A stretch of DNA of 64,000 nt, from the NCBI GenBank assembly GCA_028820215.1, contig JAPPKD010000299.1, positions 1-64,000 on the forward strand, in the 5' to 3' direction. Origin of the DNA: Spirochaetaceae bacterium. GTDB taxonomy: Bacteria; Spirochaetota; Spirochaetia; SZUA-6; Bin103. This document shows, one piece after another, positions 52,871 to 62,218 of the stretch (positions are counted from its first letter, which is position 1; each line of letters begins with the position of its first letter). The notes under the pieces are model-generated. The model searched no databases. It had not been told where the DNA came from and saw only the letters and a program-made list of their open reading frames with translations. Made by a program: the position numbers and the translations under genes.

Positions 52871-54585
52871 CGCGCCGCTGCGCTTGCCGCCTCACGGGCC
52901 GGCGGCAGCGGGTAGTTCCCGGTGAAGCACGCGTCGCAGAAGCCGCGTACGTCTGCGCCGGAGCAGGCCGACAGCATGCCTTCCAGGGAGAGGAACCCCA
53001 GGCTGTCCACCCTGAGGTACCGGCGGATCTCCTCGACGGACATGCCGGAGGCGATCAGCTCGCCGCGGGTGGGGAAGTCCATTCCGTAGAAGCATGGCGA
53101 GATGACCGGCGGCGAGCAGATGCGCACGTGGATCTCCGCGGCACCGGCCTTGCGGATGTCCATCAGGAGCTGCCGGAGCGTGGTGCCGCGCACCAGCGAG
53201 TCGTCGACCACGACCACCTTTCTGCCCTTCAGCAGGCCGTCGACCGTGTTGAACTTGACGCGGGCGCGGAATTCGCGCTGGTCCTGGCGCGGCGCCATGA
53301 AGGTCCGTCCCACGTAGTGGTTGCGGATGATGCCGAGCTCGTAGGGGATCCCCGACTGGTTGGAGTAGCCGAGCGCCGCGGTGTTGGCGGTGTCCGGCAC
53401 GGCGATGACGATGTCCGCGTCGGCCGGATGCTCGTCCGCCAGCGTTTCGCCCAGCCGGCGGCGCGCGGTATCCACGTACTGGTCGAACACGCGGCTGTCG
53501 GGGCGGGCGAAGTAGACGTACTCCACCACGCACGAAGCCTGCGGCGCCTGCTCCTCCAGCCGGTGGCTCTGCACGCCATCGGGACCCAGGACGACGATCT
53601 CTCCCCGCTCGACCTCGCGGACGTAGCGCGCGCCGACCAGGTCCAGCGCGCAGGTTTCCGACACCAGGTAGTGGGTGTTCCCCTTGCGGCCCAGGCAGAG
53701 CGGCCGCCATCCGCGTGGATCGCGCAGGCCGATCACCCGGTCGCGCGTGATCATCGCGATCGCATAGGCGCCGCTCACACGGCTGAAGGCATCCCTGATC
53801 CTGCCGATCAGGTCGGGCGCGGGGGAGCGCGCCATCAGGTGAAGCACCACCTCGGTGTCGGAGCTGGTCTGGAAGATCGCGCCTTCGTCCACCAGCTTCT
53901 CGCGCAGGGACGCGGTGTTGGTGAAGTTGCCGTTGTGCGAGATCGCCGTGGGACCTTCCTTGAACTCGACCAGGAAGGGCTGGGCGTTGTGCAGCAGCGT
54001 GGCGCCGGTGGTGGAGTAGCGGTTGTGGCCGAGCGCCAGGCTGCCCCGCAGGCCGCGCAGGATGCTCTGGTCGGCGAAGACGGATCGCACCTCGCCCATG
54101 CCGACGTGCCGATAGGTCTGCGAGCCGTCGCTGGTGACGATGCCGGTACTCTCGTCGCCGCGATGCTGCATGGCATAGAGCGCCTGATACGCGAGCACGG
54201 CGGCGTTGCGGTTGCCGTAGATGCCGACGATCGCGCAGTTGCACCGCGGCTTGTCCAGAGGTTCGGAGGAGTCCGTGCGCCCGCCGTCCTGATGAGCGCG
54301 AGAGCGATGGGCCGCCGTCGTGCGCAGCTTGGCGTCCAGCCGGCGGACGATCAGCTCGGCCAGTCCGGCCGCCGCTCCGGTGACGTCGCGGTCGCGCGCC
54401 GCGGCCGCCAGCCACCGCCGCGCCTGCGCCTCGTCGACGTCGAGACGGTAGAGCGCCGTGATCAGGCGGGCGCGATCGGTGCGGAGTAGCGCGGCGAGCT
54501 GCCGCTGCAGGCCCGGGAGACCCTGCGCGGCCAGCGCCTGGAGATCGGCCGCGGCGTCTGCCCGCGCCGGCAGGCCGTCAGCCAC
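52867..54585 (-). CDS. purF: PurF with N-terminal extension domain
   Basis: A 572-residue amidophosphoribosyltransferase (glutamine plus PRPP to phosphoribosylamine, first step of purine synthesis). The Ntn glutaminase begins at CAIVGIYGN with Cys117 as nucleophile; HNRYSTTGA and SHNGNFTNT follow, and the PRPP loop is VVVVDDSLVRGTT. It is preceded by 116 residues with no internal start: a helical domain including ARLITALYRLDVDEAQARR. Normal PurF propeptides are up to about 11 residues, so cleavage must remove a whole domain, or two genes have fused. GTG 54585 overlaps the upstream gene by 8 nt. Confidence 0.92.
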   Translation of the reverse strand: MADGLPARADAAADLQALAAQGLPGLQRQLAALLRTDRARLITALYRLDVDEAQARRWLAAAARDRDVTGAAAGLAELIVRRLDAKLRTTAAHRSRAHQDGGRTDSSEPLDKPRCNCAIVGIYGNRNAAVLAYQALYAMQHRGDESTGIVTSDGSQTYRHVGMGEVRSVFADQSILRGLRGSLALGHNRYSTTGATLLHNAQPFLVEFKEGPTAISHNGNFTNTASLREKLVDEGAIFQTSSDTEVVLHLMARSPAPDLIGRIRDAFSRVSGAYAIAMITRDRVIGLRDPRGWRPLCLGRKGNTHYLVSETCALDLVGARYVREVERGEIVVLGPDGVQSHRLEEQAPQASCVVEYVYFARPDSRVFDQYVDTARRRLGETLADEHPADADIVIAVPDTANTAALGYSNQSGIPYELGIIRNHYVGRTFMAPRQDQREFRARVKFNTVDGLLKGRKVVVVDDSLVRGTTLRQLLMDIRKAGAAEIHVRICSPPVISPCFYGMDFPTRGELIASGMSVEEIRRYLRVDSLGFLSLEGMLSACSGADVRGFCDACFTGNYPLPPAREAASAAAR

Positions 54586-55426
54586 GGTTCAGTCCGTCGT
54601 CGATCGGTGCGTCGATGCTGAATCCGCGGGTGCCGGCGTCGGTGGTGACGGCGACCACCCCGTCGAGGCGGTCGCCGTCCACGGCCCCGGCCTCCACCGT
54701 CACGGCGACCGAGCCCGTGGCGGTCACCCGGTGCTCCTGCTCGCCGGCGTGTGCTACCACGCCGTCGGCGTGCGGAAAGAACCAGACCTGCCGGGCGTCT
54801 TCCGCATCGGGCAGCGGGACGGTGATGACCATCCGATCATCGAGCCGTCGCGCGCGGGCGCCGTCGAGCGCCGCCGGGATGCGCGAGCGCCATCGGTCGA
54901 ACAGCGAACCGTTCTCGGCATCGGCCGGCCCGGCCCGTGGACGTACCCGCAGGGTCAGGCGAAGGCGTCCCTCTCCCGGAATGCACACGTCGGCGCACAC
55001 CAGCCAGAGTGCCTCCGCGGCGAGCTCCACGCGGCCGCGCTCGAGAGCGGCCGGAGGGGTGATCATGACCGGGAGCAGGACTTCGCCGGAGTAGCCGAAG
55101 TTCATCAGATCGCCGTACGGCATGCGCTCGGGGACCGGCCAGTGGATGGATGACGCCGTCCACCCGTCGGGCAGATGCCACTCGACTCGGGCCGCCGCTC
55201 CGGAGTCGCCGGGGTTGCGCCAGTAGGTGTGCCAGCCGTCGTCCAGGGTCTGCAGCAACCCCACCCAGAAGGGCTGGCCCGGCGTGACGGTGGTCTGCTC
55301 GCTGACGAGCCGGACGCGGATGTGCTGACCGTCGACCTCGGCCTTGTCGGCGCAGCCGGCCAGCAGGGCGCTCAACAGTACCGCGGTCCCGATGGCGCGA
55401 TGTGCGGGTACGCTGAGGCGGTTCAC
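54578..55426 (-). CDS. DsbD-alpha-like periplasmic lipoprotein
   Basis: A 282-residue lipoprotein (lipobox LLAGC, Cys25) with the DsbD/ScsB N-terminal-type fold: GWHTYWRNPGDSGAAARVEW and LVCADVCIPGEG. The two Cys in CADVC match the redox site of the alpha domain. The membrane and C-terminal thioredoxin parts of DsbD are absent, so it would need another reductant. A role in passing reductant to periplasmic or outer-membrane proteins is inferred. GTG 55426. Overlaps purF by 8 nt. Confidence 0.8.
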   Translation of the reverse strand: MNRLSVPAHRAIGTAVLLSALLAGCADKAEVDGQHIRVRLVSEQTTVTPGQPFWVGLLQTLDDGWHTYWRNPGDSGAAARVEWHLPDGWTASSIHWPVPERMPYGDLMNFGYSGEVLLPVMITPPAALERGRVELAAEALWLVCADVCIPGEGRLRLTLRVRPRAGPADAENGSLFDRWRSRIPAALDGARARRLDDRMVITVPLPDAEDARQVWFFPHADGVVAHAGEQEHRVTATGSVAVTVEAGAVDGDRLDGVVAVTTDAGTRGFSIDAPIDDGLNRG

Positions 55427-55488
55427 GGCACTGCGAGTCTACGAGGCTGTCGGCCGCGAACCAAGGAGTCTCTCCAGATGTGCCGGCG

Positions 55489-55998
55489 CTACGTTCCTTC
55501 TGCGGGCCTGTCGTAGCCCTCTGCAGGCCTCTCGTAGCTCTCCGCGGGCCTGCCCGGGCCTTCTCCGGATCTGCCGTAGCCCTCTGCGGACCTGTGCTGG
55601 CCTTCTCCGGACCTGCCGTGGCCCTCACCGGGCCTGCCCTGTCCCTCACCCGGCCTGCCGTGGCGCTTGTAGGGTAGCAACGCCAGCACCCGCGCCAGCT
55701 TGATCTGGCGTGCCAGGCGGCGCTGGTTCTTGGCGGAGGTGCCCGTCACGCGGCGTGGCAGGATCTTGCCGCTCTGCGTGATGAACCGCTCCAGGATCTC
55801 AGGCTTGCGATAGGTTATGTCCAGGTTCTTGGTCCGGTCGACCTTGCGCCGGTAGTAGGGACGCCGGCGCCCGCCGGGACCTCCCGGCCCGCCGCGCTCG
55901 CCGCCACCCTCACGCGGACCGAATCCTCCGCCAGGGCCCTCTCCCTGCGGTTCGCGCTGCATCGGCTCGGTGGCCGACCTCGGCATGTTCTCTGACAA
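55489..55998 (-). CDS. rpsR: Ribosomal protein bS18 with extended ends
   Basis: A 169-residue S18 (usual length about 75-90). The core is [40 protein letters not shown] and [19 protein letters not shown]. An N-terminal Gly/Arg-rich extension of about 45 residues and a C-terminal tail of eight heptads flank it. The start is set at TTG 55998 because GGAGG lies about 6 nt upstream; ATG 55986 is too far from that site. It lies between prs and the DsbD-like gene rather than in the usual rpsF-ssb-rpsR-rplI cluster. Confidence 0.9.
   Translation of the reverse strand: MSENMPRSATEPMQREPQGEGPGGGFGPREGGGERGGPGGPGGRRRPYYRRKVDRTKNLDITYRKPEILERFITQSGKILPRRVTGTSAKNQRRLARQIKLARVLALLPYKRHGRPGEGQGRPGEGHGRSGEGQHRSAEGYGRSGEGPGRPAESYERPAEGYDRPAEGT
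55492..55659 (-). repeat. Eight 21-bp units encoding heptads in S18 tail
   Basis: Eight consecutive 21-nt units encode heptads of form (G/H/E/D)R(P/S)(G/A)E(G/S)x: [56 protein letters not shown]. Copies differ at several bases, so the array is old or under selection, but its unit length invites slippage. Confidence 0.8.
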
Positions 55999-56070
55999 AC
56001 GTATCCTCCGACGTATCAATGATGGCGCGGCGCCCGGCGCCGCGGCAAGCGCGCGGTGGGAAACCTCGCG

Positions 56071-57087
56071 TCACACGGGAAACAGCAGATTCTGCTGGGT
56101 GAAGACTTCGCTGACCGAACGCCGTTCGTGAATGCGCAGAATGGCGCTGGCGAGCAGCGGTGCAATGGAGATCACCTTGATCAGGCCACCGGCGCGCCGT
56201 TCCTGAGGGACCGGAATCGTGTTGGTGACCAGCACCTCCTCGATCGACGGGCGGGTGAGCAACTCCGGCGCCTGCCCGATAAGCACGGGGTGGGTGACCG
56301 ATATGATCGCCGGCTGCGCGCCGTGCTCCATGAGCGTGTCAGCCTGCTGGTGAATCGACCCCGAGGCGATCAGGTCGTCGATGATGATCGGCTTCTTGCC
56401 CCTGATGTCGCCGACCACCGCCTCCACTTCCATGTTCGAGCCGCCGATGCCGTGGCGCCGTTTGTGCATCAGCACCATCGGCAGGCCCAGGATGTCCGTG
56501 TATTTCTCCGCGAGCTTGGCGCGCCCGACGTCCGGGGCCACGATCACGGCGTTGGACAGGTCGCGCTGGCGCAGGTGGTTGGCCAGCGTGGTGACCGCGG
56601 TCAGATGATCGGACACCTTGTTGAAGAATCCCTGGATCTGCGGGGCGTGAAGGTCGACGGAGACGATGCGGTCCGCGCCTGCGTTGGCCAGCAGGTCGGC
56701 CACCAGGCGGGCGCTGAGCGGCTCCCGTCCGGTCGACTTGTGGTCCTGGCGGCCGTACCCGTAATAGGGGACGACCGCGGTGATCTGATCGGCCGACGCG
56801 CGGCGCATCGCGTCGACGATGATCAGCAGCTCCATGAGCGTCTCGTTCACCGGGCGGCAGGTTGGCTGCACCAGGTAGATCTCCGCGCCGCGGACGCTCT
56901 CCTCGATCTGCACGTGGGTTTCGCTGTCGCTCAGCGACTTGATGCTGAGCTCGCCGAGCTCGACCCCCAGGATCTGCGCGATCTCGATCGCCAATTCCAG
57001 ATTGGCCCGCCCGGAGAACAGACGGAGCGTGTCCATCGAACGACCGTTTGAGGCTGGCATGTCGGGGGAAAGGGAGAGCTTATCCAT
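56071..57087 (-). CDS. prs: Ribose-phosphate pyrophosphokinase
   Basis: A 338-residue PRPP synthetase supplying nucleotide, His and Trp synthesis; it feeds PurF two genes downstream. Signatures: YYGYGRQDHKS, VSVDLHAPQIQGFFNKVSD and the PRPP loop IIIDDLIASGSI, where the usual DxTGGT reads ASGS. About 23 extra residues precede the normal MDTLRLFSG start; ATG 57087 is chosen, with ATG 57036 as alternative giving a standard length. Part of the minus-strand run with rpsR. Confidence 0.92.
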   Translation of the reverse strand: MDKLSLSPDMPASNGRSMDTLRLFSGRANLELAIEIAQILGVELGELSIKSLSDSETHVQIEESVRGAEIYLVQPTCRPVNETLMELLIIVDAMRRASADQITAVVPYYGYGRQDHKSTGREPLSARLVADLLANAGADRIVSVDLHAPQIQGFFNKVSDHLTAVTTLANHLRQRDLSNAVIVAPDVGRAKLAEKYTDILGLPMVLMHKRRHGIGGSNMEVEAVVGDIRGKKPIIIDDLIASGSIHQQADTLMEHGAQPAIISVTHPVLIGQAPELLTRPSIEEVLVTNTIPVPQERRAGGLIKVISIAPLLASAILRIHERRSVSEVFTQQNLLFPV

Positions 57088-57135
57088 CGCGCCCCGGCCG
57101 ATCAAGTCCAGAATCGCGCGTCAGCCCGTTCGCCA

Positions 57136-58137
57136 TCATGCGCCCGCCGCCAGCGGCGGCGGCAGGTCCTTCATGGTGGTAAGCCCCGGCGCGGCCGCCG
57201 CCACACGAGGGATGGCGTTGACCACGACCGCCGCCGTCCCCAGGTCGCCGTGTACGCCGCCGTCAATGCGTGCCTCCACCGGCGGCACGCCGTCGATCGA
57301 CACCGCGTCATAGGATTCGCCCAGTCCCACCGCGGCGCGGAACTCCAAGGTGACCACCTGCCGTCCCTCGGCCAGCCCGACGCCTTCCTGCCGGACACCC
57401 GCCACCTGACCCGCCACGACCGACACGTGCTCGGTGTGAATCGCATGTGGCGCCATGATCGGTTCGATGGTCTCGGTGAGCTCGTCCAGCGACCAGCCCA
57501 TGCCGGCGGCGATCATGCGGGCCGACTCGGTGAGCCCTACGTGGCGGATATCCCCGTCGGCAGCGAGACGTCGGAACTCCGACTCGGCGAGTCCGGCGCC
57601 GATCTTGCGCTGGAACGGGCCGCGGCGGTCGCTCGCGTCCTGCACGCGAGTGGCACGGATGGCGCGCACCTCCTGACACGGGACGGTCATGTACAGCGGC
57701 CACGCGTCCATCAGGTAGCCGGGATTGATGCCGGTGCCGAGCAGTGTCACGCCGGCTTCGAGCGCCTGCTCGTGCAGCTCCGCGGCGACCGCGGCGTTGG
57801 CGTCGTCGGGAAAGGCGAGCTCCTCGCAGGTCGACACCACGTCGACGCCCTCCTGCAGCAGCGCCTGAAGCTGTCCCGCCACCGCCTGCAGGCTGGACCC
57901 GGTGGTGTGGATCGCCAGCGCGGGCGCCGCGTCGTCCGGGAGCCGGTCCCAGGAGCCGACGATGGCAGCGCCGAGCGGCGCGCCGCTGCCCACTTCGCCG
58001 ATGTCGCGCCCGTGCAGCGCGGGATCGATGTCGATGCCGGCGACCAGTTGCAGGCCGGCGCGGCCGGCGGCCACACGGGCGATGCGGCAGCCGATCGGCC
58101 CGCACCCGAACTGCACGACCCGGATAGTGGGTATCAT
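57136..58137 (-). CDS. DapB/diaminopentanoate-dehydrogenase-like protein
   Basis: A 333-residue NAD(P)-dependent amine/imine dehydrogenase-like protein of the dihydrodipicolinate-reductase fold, nearest in pattern to 2,4-diaminopentanoate dehydrogenase (Ord). N-terminal VVQFGCGPIGCRIAR is the cofactor motif; VVSTCEELAFPDDAN and LLGTGINPGYLMD are family stretches. No other ornithine-fermentation gene is near, so the substrate is open. ATG 58137; diverges from cobU by 39 nt. Confidence 0.78.
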   Translation of the reverse strand: MIPTIRVVQFGCGPIGCRIARVAAGRAGLQLVAGIDIDPALHGRDIGEVGSGAPLGAAIVGSWDRLPDDAAPALAIHTTGSSLQAVAGQLQALLQEGVDVVSTCEELAFPDDANAAVAAELHEQALEAGVTLLGTGINPGYLMDAWPLYMTVPCQEVRAIRATRVQDASDRRGPFQRKIGAGLAESEFRRLAADGDIRHVGLTESARMIAAGMGWSLDELTETIEPIMAPHAIHTEHVSVVAGQVAGVRQEGVGLAEGRQVVTLEFRAAVGLGESYDAVSIDGVPPVEARIDGGVHGDLGTAAVVVNAIPRVAAAAPGLTTMKDLPPPLAAGA

Positions 58138-58176
58138 CGAGCGAAGCTATAACAGGGACGCGGAGAGTTGTCGAAC

Positions 58177-58740
58177 GTGGAACTGATCCTGGGCGGTACC
58201 TTCAGCGGCAAGAGCGCCTTCGCCTGCGAGCGGGCCCGCCGTGCTGCCGAACGGGAACCCGGTGGTGTGCTGGTGATCGCCACCGCCCTCGACGGCGACC
58301 CGGACGTGCGCCGCCGCATCGCCGAGCACCGCCGCCGCCGGCCGCGCGAGTGGCGGACCGTGGAGGAGCCCCATCGCGTGGCGGCGGCGATCCGCGACGG
58401 CATCCGGCTGCCGGCGCCGCCGGCGGTGATCGTGGTGGAGTGCCTGACGATGCTGGTGACCAACCTGATGCTCCGTGACGGGGTGGTCGACCGGGCGTCG
58501 GCATCGGAGCGGGTGGCGGTGGAGGTCGAGGCGATCGTCCGAGCCGCCGATAGTCGGTCCACCGCCGTACTGATCGTCTCCAACGAGATCGGCCATGGCC
58601 TTTTCCCGACCACGTCCGACGGCCGGCTGTTCCAGGAGCTGGCCGGCCTGGCCAATCAGCGCATCGCCGCGGCCGCGGATACGGTCTGGACGGTCACGGC
58701 CGGCATTCCGGCCCGGATCAAGCCGGCCCGGATCAAGTAG
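58177..58740 (+). CDS. cobU: Adenosylcobinamide kinase/guanylyltransferase CobU
   Basis: A 187-residue CobU/CobP enzyme that phosphorylates adenosylcobinamide and adds GMP in cobalamin assembly. P-loop GGTFSGKS (residues 6-13), VVECLTMLVTNLM, and VSNEIGHGLFP are diagnostic. GTG 58177 has GGAGAG at 58162-58167; the TTG at 58168 would have no spacing. The C-terminus repeats PARIK twice, from a perfect 15-bp tandem duplication just before the stop. No other cobalamin gene is in the window. Overlaps the convergent MocA gene by 8 nt. Confidence 0.9.
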   Translation: MELILGGTFSGKSAFACERARRAAEREPGGVLVIATALDGDPDVRRRIAEHRRRRPREWRTVEEPHRVAAAIRDGIRLPAPPAVIVVECLTMLVTNLMLRDGVVDRASASERVAVEVEAIVRAADSRSTAVLIVSNEIGHGLFPTTSDGRLFQELAGLANQRIAAAADTVWTVTAGIPARIKPARIK

Positions 58741-60037
58741 GAGCGCTTGCCGGCCAGCGCACCAGTCGCTGGGGATGGACGGGGTTTCCGGTGTCGATGG
58801 AGATGTTGCCGGCGATGCCGGTGAGAATGGACATCGCTCCGTCGATGTGCGACGCGGCGCGCCGCAGGGGGTCCGGCTTGGGATCTCCGAACAGGTCGGC
58901 CGCCAGCAACGGATCGGCGCCGCCATGGCCGCCTTCGGGTTCCGGGATCTCCACTTCGTACGGTTCCGCGAAGTGCGGGCAGATGCGCAGCTCCCGCTCC
59001 CTGGCGACGCCCTCCTGCGACTTGGAGCCTTGGGCGTTCACGTAGCTCGACTCCCGCACCGTCAGCTCCAGGCGGCCGCGGTCGCCGGTCAGCGCGATCC
59101 GCAGCCCCTCCCACGGTGAGTAGGCGGTCAGCGAGTAGCTCATCATCGCGCCGGAGTCGTAGCGGACCAGCAGCGCCATGGTGTCCTCGATGCTGATGCC
59201 GTCGCCGAACACGCTCTGGTCGCGGAAGTAGCCGTCTTCGTGCTCGGCCTTCAGGTACATCTCGGTCAGCGCTTCGCTGTCCTCCAGGTGCAGGGCGAAC
59301 GGATCGTCCCTGGCCGCTTCCGATCCGCGGGCGCGGGTGTAGAAGCTGGTGACGCCGCGCTCCTCGGCGTTCTCGTGCCCGTAGAAGCGAAGGTCCCCGA
59401 AGGCCATCACCGTCTGCGGCGCGCTGGCCAGCCAGAAGTTGATCAGGTCGAAGTGGTGGGTGGCCTTGTGAACCAGCAGGCCGCCCGAGTTGCGCTTGTC
59501 GCGGTGCCAGCGCCGGAAATAGTCGGCGCCGTGCACGAGGTCGAGCAGCCACTCGAAGTGCACGGCGGTGACCGTGCCGATGACGCCGTCCATCAGGAGC
59601 TGTCGCACCAGCGACGCGTGCGGTGAGTAGCGGTAGTTGAACGTTACCCGCAGGTTCCTTCCGGTGCGCTCGACCGTGTCCAGGATCTGCTGGCACTTGC
59701 CGGCGTCGACCGTCATCGGCTTCTCGGTGATGGCGTCGCAGCCGAGCTCCAGGGCGCGGACGATGTAGCGGTGGTGGGTGCGGTCGATGGAGGTGACGAT
59801 GACCACGTCCGGCTTGCACTCGGCCACCATGCGGTCGAACGCGTCCGCGCCGTAGGTGGGCACCGGCGCATGGCCGAATTGCTCGGCAAGCATGCGGTTG
59901 GCGTAGTTCATGCGGGTCTGGTTGAGGTCGCAGAACCCGACCAGTTCCGCGCGATCGGTGTAGTCGGAGGCGATCGACTCGTAGAAGGAGCGGGCGCGTC
60001 CGCCGACGCCCACCTGCGCGTAGCGTGTTCGCTTCAT
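58733..60037 (-). CDS. Gfo/Idh/MocA-family oxidoreductase
   Basis: A 434-residue dehydrogenase with MKRTRYAQVGVGGRARSFYE (cofactor domain), the catalytic ITEKPM motif and FNYRYSPHASLVRQLL. HKATHHFDLINFWL carries the His near the active site. It is longer than the related gene at 61059. Last gene of the metG-led operon, 15 nt after the isomerase gene. The sugar or inositol substrate is unknown. Confidence 0.87.
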   Translation of the reverse strand: MKRTRYAQVGVGGRARSFYESIASDYTDRAELVGFCDLNQTRMNYANRMLAEQFGHAPVPTYGADAFDRMVAECKPDVVIVTSIDRTHHRYIVRALELGCDAITEKPMTVDAGKCQQILDTVERTGRNLRVTFNYRYSPHASLVRQLLMDGVIGTVTAVHFEWLLDLVHGADYFRRWHRDKRNSGGLLVHKATHHFDLINFWLASAPQTVMAFGDLRFYGHENAEERGVTSFYTRARGSEAARDDPFALHLEDSEALTEMYLKAEHEDGYFRDQSVFGDGISIEDTMALLVRYDSGAMMSYSLTAYSPWEGLRIALTGDRGRLELTVRESSYVNAQGSKSQEGVARERELRICPHFAEPYEVEIPEPEGGHGGADPLLAADLFGDPKPDPLRRAASHIDGAMSILTGIAGNISIDTGNPVHPQRLVRWPASAPT

Positions 60038-60052
60038 GCCGGGGTTCCCGCC

Positions 60053-61057
60053 TCAGTCCTGCTGGCTGAACGCCGCGTCGAAGGCGATCGCGGAGGCGGA
60101 CAGGTCGGTGCGGCGCGTGAAGGCGAGCGCCTCCTGCGCGCCCTCCTCGCGGTCCATGCCGGAGTCCTCCCACTCGATGGAAAGGGGTCCCTGGTAGCCG
60201 ATCGCGTTCAGCGCCCGGAAGACCCGTTCGAACGGCACGTCGCCGCGCCCCGGCGACACGAAGTCCCAGCCGCGGCGCAGGCTTCCGAACGGCAGGTGCG
60301 ACGCCAGCGCGCCGTTGCGGCCGTTGTGGTTGAGCTTCGATTCCTTGACGTGGGCGTGGTAGATGCGGTCGGCGAAGTCCAGGACGAACTGCTCCGGATC
60401 GACCATCTGCCACACCAGGTGGCTGGGATCGAAGTTGATCCCGAAGGCGGGCCGCCGGTCGACCGCCTCCAGGGTGCGCTGCGTGGTCCAGTAGTCGTAG
60501 GCGATCTCCGACGGGTGCACCTCCAGCGCGAAGCGCACGCCTTCCGCGTCGTAGGCGTCCAGGATCGGATTCCAGCGGTCGGCGAAGTCCTGGTAGCCGT
60601 CGTCGATCATGCCGTCGACCGCCGGCGGAAAGCCGGCGACCGCGTACCAGACCTTGGAGCCCGTGAAGCCGGCGACCGTGTCCACCCCGAACGCGGCGGC
60701 GGCGCGGGCGGTCTCCTTCATCCGTTCGGCGGAGCGCTGCCTGACCCCCTCCGGATCGCCGTCGCCCCAGATCTCGGGCGGCAGCATGGCCTGGTGGCGG
60801 GCGTCGATGGGAAAGTCGCACACGCACTGGCCGACCAGGTGGTTGCTTATCGCGAAGCACTTGAGTCCGTGACGGTCGAGAAGCTCGCGCTTGGCGGCCA
60901 CGTAGCCTGAGTCCGCGAGCGCCTTGTCCACCTCGAAGTGGTCGCCCCAGCAGGCCAGCTCCAGGCCGTCGAAGCCCCACGCCGCCGCCTTGGCGGCCAG
61001 CTCCTCCAGCGGCAGGTCGGCCCATTGGCCGGTGAACAGCGTTACCGGACGTCCCAT
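60053..61057 (-). CDS. Sugar phosphate isomerase/epimerase (AP2Ec-type TIM barrel)
   Basis: A 334-residue xylose-isomerase-like TIM-barrel enzyme, probably a sugar or inosose epimerase/isomerase. Metal ligand segments are [35 protein letters not shown] and [11 protein letters not shown], giving Glu, Asp, His and Glu. ATG 61057 has GGAGAAG upstream and lies one base after the previous stop. Flanked by two MocA dehydrogenases, a common arrangement in inositol and sugar catabolism. Confidence 0.88.
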   Translation of the reverse strand: MGRPVTLFTGQWADLPLEELAAKAAAWGFDGLELACWGDHFEVDKALADSGYVAAKRELLDRHGLKCFAISNHLVGQCVCDFPIDARHQAMLPPEIWGDGDPEGVRQRSAERMKETARAAAAFGVDTVAGFTGSKVWYAVAGFPPAVDGMIDDGYQDFADRWNPILDAYDAEGVRFALEVHPSEIAYDYWTTQRTLEAVDRRPAFGINFDPSHLVWQMVDPEQFVLDFADRIYHAHVKESKLNHNGRNGALASHLPFGSLRRGWDFVSPGRGDVPFERVFRALNAIGYQGPLSIEWEDSGMDREEGAQEALAFTRRTDLSASAIAFDAAFSQQD

Positions 61058-61058
61058 G

Positions 61059-62216
61059 TTACTTCTCCTCCAGCGAATACCACTTCTGGTCGCTCTGTGA
61101 GCTGGCGACGCAGGCGGTGATGAACGCCATGCCGCGCACCCCGTCGTCGACCGTGGGGAAATCGAGACCGCCGGGCGGCTCGGTGGCGTCAAGGCGCGCC
61201 TGCAGGGTCAGGGCGTAGTTGCGGTACAGGTTGGCGAACGCCTCGATATAGCCTTCGGGGTGGCCGGGCGGCAGGCGGGTGTGGGCGCCGGCAGCCTCGG
61301 ACAGCTCGCCGACGCCGCTGCGCCGCACCTCGCGGTGGCGGTCCGCCCACTTGACGGTCAGGGTGTTGGGCTCCATCTGGTGCCACTCCAGGCCGCCCTG
61401 CTCGCCGTAGACGCGGATGGCCAGCGCGTTCTCCTCGCCCGCGGAGATCTGGCTGGCGTACAGGATGCCCTTGGCGCCCTGCTGCAGGCGGACCAGCACG
61501 CTACCGTCGTCCTCCAGCTTGCGGCCCTCCACGAACGCGGTCAGGTCCGCGCACAGCTCCGTGACCGACAGCCCGGTGATGTATTCCATCAGGTTCTCGG
61601 CGTGAGTGCCGATGTCGCCGATGCATGAGCTGATGCCGGCCTGCGCGGGATCGGTCCGCCACGCGGCCTGCTTCATGCCGGTCGCTTCCTCGAGCCTGGC
61701 CAGCCACCCCTGCGGATACTCGACCACGACCTTGCGGATGCGGCCGATGGAGCCGTCGCGGGCCAGCCGGCGCGCCTCCTTGACCATGGGGTAGCCGGTG
61801 TAGTTGTGGGTGAGCCCGTACTGCAGCCCGGTGGAGCGGACCAGATCGCGCAGCGCCAGCGCCTCGTCCAGGTCGTAGGTCATGGGCTTGTCGCTCATCA
61901 CGTGGAAGCCGGCTTCCAGCGCAGCCCTGGCGACCGGGAAGTGAACGTTGTTGGGCGTGACGATGGAGACGAAGTCCATGCGCTCGCCGTCCGGCAGCGC
62001 GGCCTCCCGCTCCATCATCTCCGGGTAGGTGCCGTACACGCGGTCGGCGGGGAGGTAGAGGTCGGCGCCGGAGGCGCGCGACTTGTCCGGATCGCTGGAG
62101 AACGCTCCGCAGACCAGATCGATGTGGCCGTCGAGGGCGGCGGCCATGCGGTGCACGGCGCCGATGAAGGCGTCGCGTCCGCCGCCCACCATGCCCATGC
62201 GGATCTTGCGGCTCAT
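61059..62216 (-). CDS. Gfo/Idh/MocA-family oxidoreductase
   Basis: A 385-residue dehydrogenase: [20 protein letters not shown] (cofactor), [13 protein letters not shown] (catalytic Lys; DKP instead of EKP), [16 protein letters not shown] and [15 protein letters not shown]. The pattern fits enzymes acting on sugars or inositols near TIM-barrel isomerases. ATG 62216 lies 2 nt after the metG stop, and the isomerase gene follows after 1 nt, so translation is coupled. Confidence 0.88.
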   Translation of the reverse strand: MSRKIRMGMVGGGRDAFIGAVHRMAAALDGHIDLVCGAFSSDPDKSRASGADLYLPADRVYGTYPEMMEREAALPDGERMDFVSIVTPNNVHFPVARAALEAGFHVMSDKPMTYDLDEALALRDLVRSTGLQYGLTHNYTGYPMVKEARRLARDGSIGRIRKVVVEYPQGWLARLEEATGMKQAAWRTDPAQAGISSCIGDIGTHAENLMEYITGLSVTELCADLTAFVEGRKLEDDGSVLVRLQQGAKGILYASQISAGEENALAIRVYGEQGGLEWHQMEPNTLTVKWADRHREVRRSGVGELSEAAGAHTRLPPGHPEGYIEAFANLYRNYALTLQARLDATEPPGGLDFPTVDDGVRGMAFITACVASSQSDQKWYSLEEK

Positions 62217-62218
62217 CA

